From NCBI GenBank assembly GCA_040751985.1, contig JBFMFU010000081.1, positions 62,001 through 126,000 on the forward strand: 64,000 nucleotides of DNA, read 5' to 3'. Below are positions 8,697 to 15,722 of the stretch, piece after piece (position 1 is the stretch's first letter; each line of letters opens with the position of its first letter). The stretch is from Desulfoferula sp040751985 (GTDB lineage: Bacteria; Desulfobacterota; Desulfarculia; Desulfarculales; Desulfarculaceae). The notes under the pieces were generated by a model that saw only the letters and a list, made by a program, of their open reading frames with translations, was not told the origin of the DNA and ran no database searches. A program made the position numbers and the translations under genes.

Positions 8697-9806
8697 CTAG
8701 CCCTCCAGGATCGCGGTCAACTGCTGGATAAAGCGCTGGTTTTCCTCGGGCAGCCCCACGCTGATGCGCAGGTGCTCGGGCAGCTGATAGGAGCCCATCT
8801 TGCGCACGATGACTCCCCTGCGCAACAGCTCGTCCGCCACCGCCCCGGCCCGGGGCCCGATCTTCACCAGCACGAAGTTGGCCTGGCTGGGCACGTAGCT
8901 CAGGCCCAGGCCCTCGAAGCAGGCGTAGAAATCCTTGAGTCCCTCCTGCACCAGGGCGCGGGACTTTTGCAAGAACTCCTCGTCGGCCAGGGCCGCGGCC
9001 CCGGCCACCTGGGCCAGGATGGAGGTGTTGAAGGGCTGGCGCACCCGGTGCAGCAGCCCGGCCACCTCGGGCGGGGCCAGGGCAAAGCCGATGCGCAGGC
9101 CGGCCAGACCGTAGGCCTTGGAGAAGGTGCGCATCACCACCAGTGGCGTGGCATGCCCCAGGAAATCGGGGCCCTGGGCCACCTGGGGGTCGCTGGCGAA
9201 GTCTATGTAGGCCTCGTCCAGCACCACCAGCACCCCCGGCGGGGTCTGGTCCAGGAACTCCTGCAGCTCCGCGGCGCTGAAGGCGGTGCCCGCGGGGTTG
9301 TCCGGGTTGTTCAAGAACACCAGCCGGGTGCGCGGCTCGATGGCCGCCAGCAGGGCCTTCAGGTCCAGGCAAAAGTCCTTGAGCGGCACCTCCTTGAGCT
9401 GGCCGCCGGCCACCTGCATCAGCTTGCTGTACATCAAAAACGAAGGCGCGGCGGCCAAGGCCTGGTCGCCTGGGCGGATGAAGGCCCGGCAAAGGAACTC
9501 GATGATCTCGTTGCTGCCGTTGCCCAGCACGATCTGCTCCTGGGGCAGGCCGTAGCGCTGGGACAGGGCCGCGCGCAGCACGTAGCCGGCGCCGTCCGGG
9601 TAGCGGTGCAGGCCGGGCAGGGCCTGGGCCATGGCCGCGACGGCCTTGGGCGAGGGGCCCAGGGGGTTCTCGTTGCTGGCCAGCTTGATGGCCCCGCTGA
9701 TGCCCAGCTCCCGCTCCAGCTCCTCAATGGGCTTGCCGGGTTTGTAGGGCACCAGAGAGGCAATCTCCGGGGCCACTGGAGGCAGTCTTCGCTCCACGTT
9801 ACTCAC
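8697..9806 (-). CDS. hisC: Histidinol-phosphate aminotransferase
   Basis: This is a fold-type I PLP enzyme. It shows IKLASNENPLGPSP near the N-terminus, NNPDNPAGTAF, VVLDEAYIDFA, and the PLP-binding Lys in MRTFSKAYGLAGLRIGFA, with an Arg near the C-terminus (EHLRISVG). The reaction transaminates imidazole-acetol phosphate in histidine synthesis; some family members also act on aromatic amino acids. A GTG at 9806 gives 369 residues, close to the family norm. A TTG at 9866 in the same frame would add 20 residues and cannot be excluded. It is the first gene of the cmk-rpsA-sppA operon. Confidence 0.92.
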   Translation of the reverse strand: MSNVERRLPPVAPEIASLVPYKPGKPIEELERELGISGAIKLASNENPLGPSPKAVAAMAQALPGLHRYPDGAGYVLRAALSQRYGLPQEQIVLGNGSNEIIEFLCRAFIRPGDQALAAAPSFLMYSKLMQVAGGQLKEVPLKDFCLDLKALLAAIEPRTRLVFLNNPDNPAGTAFSAAELQEFLDQTPPGVLVVLDEAYIDFASDPQVAQGPDFLGHATPLVVMRTFSKAYGLAGLRIGFALAPPEVAGLLHRVRQPFNTSILAQVAGAAALADEEFLQKSRALVQEGLKDFYACFEGLGLSYVPSQANFVLVKIGPRAGAVADELLRRGVIVRKMGSYQLPEHLRISVGLPEENQRFIQQLTAILEG

Positions 9807-9886
9807 CTTGGCTGAAAATGGCGCTCCCGCCGGGCCGCACAGGCCCTTTACCTCATAAGCCCGCAACCTGGCTGGTGATCGGGCAA

Positions 9887-9915
9887 AACTTACCTCTGGG
9901 CCAGTGCCAAGTCAA
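9887..9915 (-). promoter_or_regulatory. Putative sigma70-type promoter of the hisC operon
   Basis: On the minus strand TTGACT (9915-9910) is followed after 17 bases by TAAGTT (9892-9887). The -35 box is near consensus and the -10 box is weak. It lies about 80 bases before the preferred hisC start. Confidence 0.4.
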
Positions 9916-9993
9916 CCCCGGATGGTTCTAAATTTAGGTGTCTGAACTGTGCTTGCGCCAGAATCAGCGCCAGCATGCGCTCCAGAACATCGC

Positions 9994-11046
9994 TCATGAA
10001 CGCACCCCCTCGTGCACCAGATCGTCGGCCTGGTCATAGGGCCGGTCGCAAAGCTCCACGAACCACATATCGCTCAGGGCCTCGAAGCTGTGGGCCACGC
10101 CGGGCGGTATGTGCACCCGGTCGCCTTCCACCAGCTCCCACTCCAGGCGCTCGCCGGTGTCAACGTCTTCAAAGCGGGCCAGGCAGCGGCCGGCAGCCAC
10201 ATAGAACCACTCGCTCTTCTTCTGGTGCCAGTGCCCGCCGCGGCGGCCGGCGCCGGCCTTCAGCTCCAGTAGGCTGACCTTGGCGATGGGCAGGCCGTCG
10301 GCCACCATGTGCAGGCGGCCGCGGCTGTCCTGGGCCCGCTTTTCGGTCTTGAACTCGTGGCTCACAGCCAGGTGCACCCGCTCCAGGCGCTGGGCCAGGA
10401 GCAGGGCCGGGGCCGGCTGGCCTGCCCCAGCCGGGCGCAGGCGGGCCTGCTCAGCCGGCGGCAAGGGCCGGGCCCCGCCCAGGCCCTGGGCCGCAATGAG
10501 GGTCTGGGCCGCATGCTCCAGCATCTCGGTGAAGAGCCAGGCCTCCTCCAGGTCCCGGCCCAGGGTCAGGGTGCCGTGGTGGTCCAGGAGCAGGGCCCGG
10601 TGGCGGGCCAGGAATGGCTCCACCGCCGCGGCGCCCTGGTCAGTGGAGGGCGTGGCATAGGGGGCGGTGGGCACCTCGCCCAGGTGATAGAGCATCTCGG
10701 GCAGGGCCGCGCAGTCCAGGCCGCGGCCGGCCAGGCTGAGCGCCGTGGCCCCGGCCGGGTGGGCGTGCAGCACGGCCCCGGTCTCCGGGTGCAGGCGATA
10801 GGCGGCCAGGTGCATGGGCAACTCGCCGCTGGGCCGGCCCTGGCCCCGCAGCACCCGACCGTCCAGGCCCACCTCCAGCAGGTCTGCGGGCTCCAGCAGG
10901 GCCTTGGCCCGGCCGCTGGGGGTGATGAGTATGCTCTCAGGCGATAGCCGGGCCGAGAGGTTGCCCGCGCCGCCAGCCAGGTAGCCCTTTTGCCAGCCCA
11001 GGCGGCAGATCCTTATCAGGGCCGCGGCCAGGTCTTCAGGCCTCAC
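9994..11046 (-). CDS. Class II aldolase/adducin domain fused to a cupin domain
   Basis: The protein has 350 residues in two parts. Residues 1-195 form a class II aldolase: GNLSARL and ITPSGRAK for phosphate binding, SGELPMH with the candidate Glu, HAHPAG with two metal-binding His, and LLDHHGTLTLG with the third. Residues about 215-350 form a cupin: GGHWHQKKSEWFYVAAG and VHIPPGVAHSFEAL supply the metal-site His and Glu, resembling sugar-modifying or sugar-binding cupins such as FdtA/CapF C-termini. Aldolases of this class split or dehydrate sugar phosphates. I infer a sugar or sulfosugar metabolic role but cannot name the substrate. The stop of the downstream-placed minus-strand gene at 11036 overlaps its start. 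Confidence 0.85.
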   Translation of the reverse strand: MRPEDLAAALIRICRLGWQKGYLAGGAGNLSARLSPESILITPSGRAKALLEPADLLEVGLDGRVLRGQGRPSGELPMHLAAYRLHPETGAVLHAHPAGATALSLAGRGLDCAALPEMLYHLGEVPTAPYATPSTDQGAAAVEPFLARHRALLLDHHGTLTLGRDLEEAWLFTEMLEHAAQTLIAAQGLGGARPLPPAEQARLRPAGAGQPAPALLLAQRLERVHLAVSHEFKTEKRAQDSRGRLHMVADGLPIAKVSLLELKAGAGRRGGHWHQKKSEWFYVAAGRCLARFEDVDTGERLEWELVEGDRVHIPPGVAHSFEALSDMWFVELCDRPYDQADDLVHEGVRS

Positions 11047-11344
11047 GAGGCTCCTCGGCGGCCGGCTCGGCGGGGGCTGCCTCGGCCGCCTGCTCGGCCG
11101 GGCCCTGCTCCGGGGGCGGCTGGCGGTCCAGCTCGTCCAGGGCGTTCTCCAGCAGCTCTATGCACTCGCCCACTGGCTTGCCCTTGTCCACGAACAGGTA
11201 GTAGCGGCCCTTGAACCAGCACAGGCCGCTCTTCAGGCGCAGGCCGGCGAACTGCAGCTTCTCGTAGGATAGCTGCACGCCGCGGGCCTTGATCTGCCCC
11301 TCCAGCTCGGCCAGGCGCTCCTTGCCCCGTTTCTTGGCGCTCAA
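11036..11344 (-). CDS. Small conserved protein, paralogue of the upstream gene
   Basis: The protein has 102 residues with a TTG start placed after a GAGG ribosome binding site. The core KSGLCWFKGRYYLFVDKGKPVG resembles the neighbour's RGGLCWLRGRPVIFVERRQEPGG, so the two look like tandem duplicates. The C-terminal third is Glu/Ala/Pro-rich and probably disordered. I do not recognise a characterised family. Small cytoplasmic proteins with a GLCW core of this kind have no function that I can name. It overlaps the aldolase-cupin gene by 11 bases. Confidence 0.7.
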   Translation of the reverse strand: MSAKKRGKERLAELEGQIKARGVQLSYEKLQFAGLRLKSGLCWFKGRYYLFVDKGKPVGECIELLENALDELDRQPPPEQGPAEQAAEAAPAEPAAEEPREA

Positions 11345-11345
11345 A

Positions 11346-11645
11346 TCAGTCCTCTTCCTCGTCCGGCCGGGCGGCCTCTAGCGCCAGCCCGTCCAGGTAG
11401 TCGCGCACCGCCGGCCGCAGATACACCCCTTCCAGCTCCAGGCCCTTGAGGGCCAGGCCCAGCTGGCGGCAGCGCCCGCCGGGCTCCTGGCGCCGCTCCA
11501 CGAAGATCACCGGCCGGCCCCGCAGCCAGCACAGCCCGCCGCGCACCGCGTATTCGTCATCAGCGGCCAGGGCCTCCACCCGCACCTCTATGTCCAGGCG
11601 GGCGGCCAGCTCAGTGAGCAGAAACCATAGCCGCTTATCATCCAT
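11346..11645 (-). CDS. Small conserved protein, tandem paralogue
   Basis: The protein has 99 residues, starting at the ATG at 11645 (MDDKRLWFLLTELA). The frame is open further upstream, but that part overlaps the end of the SPOR gene and reads as random. The GLCWLRGRPVIFVERR core matches GLCWFKGRYYLFVDKG in the next gene, and both have a short helical N-terminus before it. It stops one base before the next gene's TTG, indicating translational coupling. The function is unknown. Confidence 0.72.
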   Translation of the reverse strand: MDDKRLWFLLTELAARLDIEVRVEALAADDEYAVRGGLCWLRGRPVIFVERRQEPGGRCRQLGLALKGLELEGVYLRPAVRDYLDGLALEAARPDEEED

Positions 11646-11656
11646 GCAACCGGGGT

Positions 11657-12433
11657 TCAGCGCAAGGGCAGGACGTAGGAGGCCTGGATCAGCTTCTTCT
11701 GCTCCCAGAGCTTGGACTTGGCGCGGGCCTCGGCCAAGGTGGGGAAGTTGCCCAGGCACACCCGGTGCCAGACGCCCTTGTCACCCAGGTTGGCCCGCGA
11801 GACCTTGGCCGGCAGCCCCTTGCCGCGCAGGCGCTGGGCGAACTTCTTCGCCGTGTCCTGCTCCCGGAAGGAGGCCACGCACACAGTCCAGCCTTTGGGG
11901 GCCGGACGCCGGGCCTTCCGGCTGGGCGGCGGGCTGGCGCTGGGCGCCTGGGCGCTGGCCTTGGCCGCCGCGGGCGGCGTTGGGCTGGGGCTGGCCGGGG
12001 TCGGAGCCGTAGCCGGTGCCGGTGCCGGCGTAGTCGCGGCCGCAGCAGGGCTGGCCGCGGGGGCAGCGGGTGCGGCCGGCGGTGCCGGGCGGCTGGTCTG
12101 GTCCGGCTCGGGCACGGCCTGGCGGGTCACGGCCGCGGCCGGGGGCTTGGCCTCCTGGCGCATGCTGGTGGAGGAGCTGTCGAACAGCGAGGACAGCCAC
12201 TGCCCGCCGGGCAGGGGTGAGTTCCACAGGCTGGCCAGGACAAAGGCCGCCAGGCACACCAGGAACAACGAGGCCAGCCAGAAAAAGCGCCGGCGGTAGT
12301 CTGACCATAGCCGGGGCAGCTGGGGGTAGGAGGCCTTGCGGGTCAGGTAGCGGTACAGAAAAAGCAGGGCGCCGGCCAGGTAAAGCACAGTACCCAAAAG
12401 CAAAGCTAGCAGAATCAAGGGAGGCATTGTCAT
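11657..12433 (-). CDS. SPOR-domain membrane protein
   Basis: The protein has about 258 residues from the ATG at 12433; a GTG at 12442 and an ATG at 12427 are alternatives. Two hydrophobic segments lie at about residues 3-25 and 48-68, followed by a long Ala/Pro linker (about 95-175). A C-terminal SPOR domain follows (about 180-258): GWTVCVASFREQDTAKKFAQ ... VCLGNFPTLAEARAK. SPOR domains bind denuded septal peptidoglycan, so the protein may act at division or in envelope maintenance. The next minus-strand gene begins 11 bases after its stop. Confidence 0.82.
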   Translation of the reverse strand: MTMPPLILLALLLGTVLYLAGALLFLYRYLTRKASYPQLPRLWSDYRRRFFWLASLFLVCLAAFVLASLWNSPLPGGQWLSSLFDSSSTSMRQEAKPPAAAVTRQAVPEPDQTSRPAPPAAPAAPAASPAAAATTPAPAPATAPTPASPSPTPPAAAKASAQAPSASPPPSRKARRPAPKGWTVCVASFREQDTAKKFAQRLRGKGLPAKVSRANLGDKGVWHRVCLGNFPTLAEARAKSKLWEQKKLIQASYVLPLR

Positions 12434-12527
12434 GTATCCCACCCGCCGGAATTTGTTTCAAGCTATCATGTAGAGCGCGGAACAGGCAACCCCGCGCCCT
12501 GGCTGCCCCTCCGGCAATGCCCGAGCC

Positions 12528-12557
12528 TTGACAAAGCGCGGCCCTGTCCCGAATATG
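12528..12557 (+). promoter_or_regulatory. Possible promoter of the IclR-family gene
   Basis: A perfect TTGACA (12528-12533) is followed after 18 bases by AATATG (12552-12557), a poor -10 match. It lies 31 bases before the GTG start. IclR proteins often repress themselves, and this would be the natural operator region. Confidence 0.35.
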
Positions 12558-12588
12558 GGAGTGCATTCTGTTCAGCCGGGAGAACCGC

Positions 12589-13347
12589 GTGACCAATCAG
12601 GACGGATACCGGGCCCCCTCGGTGGGCCGGGCGCTGAAGATTCTGGAGCTGGTGGCCGAGAGCCAGCGGGGCCTGGGCATCAGCGAGCTGGCGCGGCTGC
12701 TGGGCATCAGCAAGGGCACCGTGTTCGGCCTGTGCAACCAGTTGGAGGTCGGCGGCGCCCTGAGCCGAGACCGGGCCAGCAAGCGCTACAGCCTGGGGCC
12801 CCTGGTGGCCACCCTGGCCCGCCGGGGCTTTGCCCAGTCCAACCTGCGCGACGCGGCCGGCCCGGAGATGACCCGCCTGTGCGCCCTGCTGGACGAATCG
12901 GTGTTTCTGGGGGTCATGGGCCGGGGCGAGGTGATGGTGCTGGAGGCGCGCCAGCCCCCGGAGAAAATACGCATCTCGGCCGGACCGGGCACCCGCCTGC
13001 CCCTCTTGTCCGGCGCGGTAGGCAAGGTGCTGCTGGCCAGCCTGCCCCCGGCCCAGGTGCAGGAGATACTGGCCCAGGGCCTGCCGGCCCACACCCCCCG
13101 CTCGGTGGTGGACCCCATTGAGTTCCGCCGGCAGTTGGAGCAGGTGCGCAGCCAGGGCTACGCCGTGGAGCAGGACGAGTTTTTGCTGGGCATCTGGGGG
13201 GCGGCGGCCTCGTTGGGCATGTCCGGGGGCCTGCCGGCGGCGCTGTACGTGGTGGGCTTCACCAGCTCGCTAGGGCCTGGGCGCCTGGAGCAGGCCGGCC
13301 AGGCGGTGCTGGCCGCGGCCCGGCGCATAACCCAGGCGCTGGGTTAA
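12589..13347 (+). CDS. IclR-family transcriptional regulator
   Basis: The protein has 252 residues with a GTG start. The N-terminal winged helix-turn-helix (about residues 9-70) includes SVGRALKILELVAES and GISELARLLGISKGTVFGL. The effector-binding GAF-like domain follows (about 85-250), with PLLSGAVGKVLLASL and the conserved GYAVEQDEFLLGI. The family controls catabolic genes for aromatic or small organic acids. Nearby genes do not reveal its target. Its stop overlaps the stop of the convergent HTH/Zn-ribbon gene. Confidence 0.92.
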   Translation: MTNQDGYRAPSVGRALKILELVAESQRGLGISELARLLGISKGTVFGLCNQLEVGGALSRDRASKRYSLGPLVATLARRGFAQSNLRDAAGPEMTRLCALLDESVFLGVMGRGEVMVLEARQPPEKIRISAGPGTRLPLLSGAVGKVLLASLPPAQVQEILAQGLPAHTPRSVVDPIEFRRQLEQVRSQGYAVEQDEFLLGIWGAAASLGMSGGLPAALYVVGFTSSLGPGRLEQAGQAVLAAARRITQALG

Positions 13348-13646
13348 TCCTCTTCCCTGCCCCGCTCCGAGGGGCTCACCCGAAACCAAGGCCCCTCCAC
13401 CCGCTGGCCCCGGCAGCGCGGGCAGCGGCCAGGCGTGTCCAGGCGGGCGCGACCGCGGAACACGTAGCCGCAGTCGCGGCACTGGGCCGGGCTGACCTGC
13501 AGGCGCTTCTTGAGCGAGCGCTGCACGTGGGCCAGGTGGGACTCCACCTCGGATTGGGTGAGCAGCAGGATGTCGGCCAGGTCCCGGGCGCTATGCTTGG
13601 CCTGCTCCAGCAGGTTGATGATGGTTTGACGCAAGGTGGGGCTCAA
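13344..13646 (-). CDS. HTH plus C-terminal zinc-ribbon putative regulator
   Basis: The protein has about 100 residues from the TTG at 13646. The first half is a winged-helix-like segment, SPTLRQTIINLLEQAKHSAR ... LTQSEVESHLAHVQ. The second half holds a four-Cys zinc ribbon, CRDCGYVF ... CPRCRGQRVEGPWF. This matches the small HTH/Zn-ribbon predicted regulators (COG3357-like). The frame stays open to 13832, but that upstream part is the SRP RNA gene, so a longer protein is ruled out. It could be transcribed by readthrough from the SRP RNA promoter. Confidence 0.75.
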   Translation of the reverse strand: MSPTLRQTIINLLEQAKHSARDLADILLLTQSEVESHLAHVQRSLKKRLQVSPAQCRDCGYVFRGRARLDTPGRCPRCRGQRVEGPWFRVSPSERGREED

Positions 13647-13670
13647 AACCTGGGCCCCGAGCGGAAAGAG

Positions 13671-13950
13671 ATGACCCCAGCCGTGCATCCCGCTTCGCAC
13701 CGTCCCCTCGAGAGGCCATGAAGCACCGGGGCTAACACCAGAGCGCTCCGCGACACCAGCCGCATCGCTTACCGCTGCTTCCTCCCGGACCTGACGGGGT
13801 TCACGACCGCTCGTCACGCGGTGTCCGGCCAAGTCCCGGGATCACGAACACTTCCCAAAGGGCGCGGCCCTGGGCGGGCCTTCGACCCCGCCTAAGCGGA
13901 TTTCGGGTTCAGGGCACCGCTAGCTCCCCGTCTAGCACGGCCGGGGTCAT
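13671..13950 (-). ncRNA. ffs: Signal recognition particle RNA, long (Alu-containing) form
   Basis: Read on the minus strand, the 5' end GCCGTGCTAGACGGGGAG and the following AGCGGTGCCCTGAACCCG match the Alu-domain start of bacterial large SRP RNA. The diagnostic helix-8 element lies at 13775-13796 (GTCAGGTCCGGGAGGAAGC, with a GGGA tetraloop in place of the common GGAA). The 3' end reads GATGCACGGC. The ends pair: 13935-13950 is complementary to 13671-13686 with two mismatches, giving a closing helix of about 16 positions. The mature ends are probably close to 13680 and 13941. With Ffh it targets nascent membrane proteins to the Sec machinery. Confidence 0.93.
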
Positions 13951-13962
13951 AGTCGTAGTTTA

Positions 13963-14001
13963 TCAAAAATAATAGTCCCCTCCGCCTGTGCGGCAGAGGG
14001 G
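13963..14001 (-). terminator. Rho-independent terminator of the HU/IHF gene
   Basis: On the minus strand CCCCTCTGCC and GGCGGAGGGG form a ten-pair stem (one G-T pair) around a GCACA-type loop. ACTATTATTTTT follows. It lies about 50 bases after the HU/IHF stop and just before the SRP RNA, separating the two units. Confidence 0.75.
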
Positions 14002-14050
14002 GCAGATGACCAAGCGCGGGGCGTTTCCGGGGCCGGGCGCGGCGAACCGC

Positions 14051-14332
14051 CTAGCCCACGCTGTCCACGCGCTCCTTAAGCTCCTTGCCTACCTTGAAGA
14101 AAGGCAGCTTTTTGCGGCCCACTTCGATGATCTCGCCCGTCTTGGGGTTGCGGCCCTGATAGCCGTCGTAGTCCTTGACCTTGAAGCTGCCAAAGCCGCG
14201 AATCTCCACCCGGTCCCCCCGGACCAAGGCTTCTTCTACGGAGCCAAAAATAGTGTTGATAACCATCTCGGCCTTTTTGATGGTGAGGCCTTCGGCCTTG
14301 GCCAGCGCCTCAATGAGCTGAGACTTGTTCAT
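14051..14332 (-). CDS. HU/IHF-family DNA-binding protein
   Basis: The protein has 93 residues and begins MNKSQLIEALAKAEGLTIKK. The family signature VEIRGFGSFKVKDYDGYQGR leads to the DNA-intercalating arm with NPKTGEIIEVGRKKLPFF. Length and arm sequence fit one subunit of HU or IHF; which of them cannot be settled from one gene. It bends DNA and organises the nucleoid. It has its own promoter and terminator, so it is monocistronic. Confidence 0.93.
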   Translation of the reverse strand: MNKSQLIEALAKAEGLTIKKAEMVINTIFGSVEEALVRGDRVEIRGFGSFKVKDYDGYQGRNPKTGEIIEVGRKKLPFFKVGKELKERVDSVG

Positions 14333-14376
14333 AGACGGGCACTCCTTGCCAACGCTCTTTTTAGCTTTGCTTAGCG

Positions 14377-14405
14377 ATTGTATAGAGTTGCACGAACAAT
14401 GTCAA
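14377..14405 (-). promoter_or_regulatory. Strong sigma70-type promoter of the HU/IHF gene
   Basis: On the minus strand a consensus TTGACA (14405-14400) is separated by exactly 17 bases from TACAAT (14382-14377). The start codon is 45 bases downstream of the -10 box. This is the best promoter in the window and fits an abundant nucleoid protein. Confidence 0.82.
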
Positions 14406-14708
14406 GCGCGCTTTCCCCCTGGCGGACCCCTCAGCTCATTGGGTGACCAGCGCGACTCCATTCATCCGTAATTTAAGCGGGGCCTGTCTGTCAAGCCTTT
14501 TTTGTAAATTATTTTGATAACTAGAGAGCGCCCATCCCACGGTGGAAGCCGCTGCCGCCCACCACATTACCTGGCGCGGCCAGGTCGGCGCCTGTTGCGG
14601 GCAAGGGGCTTGTGGCTCCGACGCGCTTGCCCTAAACTGTTTTGGAAGCCTGGCCGCTGCCTTAAGCCGCCTGAGCGGCCTGGGGCCAGGCCCCAGGAGG
14701 AGGGATAG
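14406..14708 (+). other. Intergenic stretch between divergent HU/IHF and envelope genes
   Basis: No convincing gene or RNA family was recognised. A T-rich patch at about 14498-14522 could serve a plus-strand promoter, but the boxes are weak. Two GC-rich hairpins (GCCGC/GCGGC at 14666-14679 and GGCCTGG/CCAGGCC at 14677-14692) overlap each other and end next to the AGGAGGAGGG ribosome binding site of the next gene, so they may compete and affect its access. Confidence 0.4.
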
Positions 14709-15683
14709 ATGAGCCTGACGCCCTTTAGGCCGGCGCTGCTCGGGGTCTTGTGCCTGGCCCTGCTGCTGCCCGGCCTGGCCGGGGCCGCGGAGCCGGCCAT
14801 CCCCGGGGACGTGATCTACCGCCAACAGCACCCGGGCCAGCGCCTGAACATTTCGCCCAGCGAATTCAATTTCTTGGTGGACAACTTGGTGGGCGTGCTG
14901 GCCATCGCCAGCCAGCCCTCCTTCCGCGAGCGCCACATGCTCTTCTCGGGCCTGCGCCTGGACAGCATCAGCGGCACGCCGGGCGACTTCACGGTGCGGG
15001 TGCACAAGCAGCAGGCCAGGGTGCGCATGAGCCGGCCGGGGGCCAAGGAGGTTCTCTACCAGGCCGACGTCAAGCTGGAGAAGCTCAAGCTGAGCATCAC
15101 CGGCCAGGCCTGGGTGCTGCTGCGCCTCAGCTACGACGATCCCGCGGCCAAGAGCCTGACCATGGACCTGACCGTGGCCTTCAAGCCCTCCTCGGCCATC
15201 CTGGCCGCGGCGCTCAAGCCCATGCTGGCCGCCTTCAAGGCCGAAATGGACCGCATCAGCGGCCGGGTGCTGCTCATGGCCGACGACTTCCTCAAGGTCT
15301 ACCGCGCGGAGCTGGCCGGCAGCTTCGGCCAGCGGGCCCTGCTGGCCCAGGCCGCGGTGTTGATCGACCAGAACCGGCAGATGCAGCGGGAGCTGCAGGC
15401 CCGTGGGCAGGGCGAGGCCTCGGCCCCAGGCGAGCGGCCCCTGGACTGGCGGGGCTGGCTGTTGGCCCTGGGTCTGCTGCTGGCGGCCCTGGCCGCGGGC
15501 GGGGCTCTGGGCCTGTGGTGGTCGCGGCGGCGCTCGCCGGACGCGGCCCAGGCCGTGGAGCTGCGGCGGCAGCTGGAGGAGGAGCGGGCCCGGGCCCATG
15601 AGCTGAGCCAGGCCCTGGCCCAGCACCAGACGCGGGGACAGCGCCTGGCCGAGCTGGCCGCGGAGGCGGCGAGTGAGGGCTAG
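14709..15683 (+). CDS. Secreted/membrane protein of unknown function
   Basis: The protein has 324 residues behind a very strong AGGAGGAGGG site. A signal peptide occupies about residues 1-26 (ending LAGAAEP). A periplasmic domain (about 27-235) has the regular beta-rich pattern LNISPSEFNFLVDNLVG ... VHKQQARVRMSRPG ... YQADVKLEKLKLSITGQ. A C-terminal membrane helix follows (about 243-268), then a charged coiled coil (AVELRRQLEEERARAHEL). I do not recognise the family. The arrangement suggests a periplasmic domain anchored by the helix, with the coiled coil inside the cell. It precedes a methyltransferase gene on the same strand. Confidence 0.75.
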   Translation: MSLTPFRPALLGVLCLALLLPGLAGAAEPAIPGDVIYRQQHPGQRLNISPSEFNFLVDNLVGVLAIASQPSFRERHMLFSGLRLDSISGTPGDFTVRVHKQQARVRMSRPGAKEVLYQADVKLEKLKLSITGQAWVLLRLSYDDPAAKSLTMDLTVAFKPSSAILAAALKPMLAAFKAEMDRISGRVLLMADDFLKVYRAELAGSFGQRALLAQAAVLIDQNRQMQRELQARGQGEASAPGERPLDWRGWLLALGLLLAALAAGGALGLWWSRRRSPDAAQAVELRRQLEEERARAHELSQALAQHQTRGQRLAELAAEAASEG

Positions 15684-15722
15684 GCCCAGCGCCGCGGGCC
15701 GGGCGCGCCGGGGACTGGCTTG

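Noticed and set aside
8692..9492. Longer cytidylate kinase fused to an N-terminal region
   Set aside because: The extra frame is antisense-free but overlaps hisC in another frame and has no domain; the ribosome binding site supports GTG at 8691.
13647..13832. Upstream extension of the HTH/Zn-ribbon ORF
   Set aside because: It lies inside the SRP RNA gene and the translated sequence has no domain; the protein most likely starts at the TTG at 13646.
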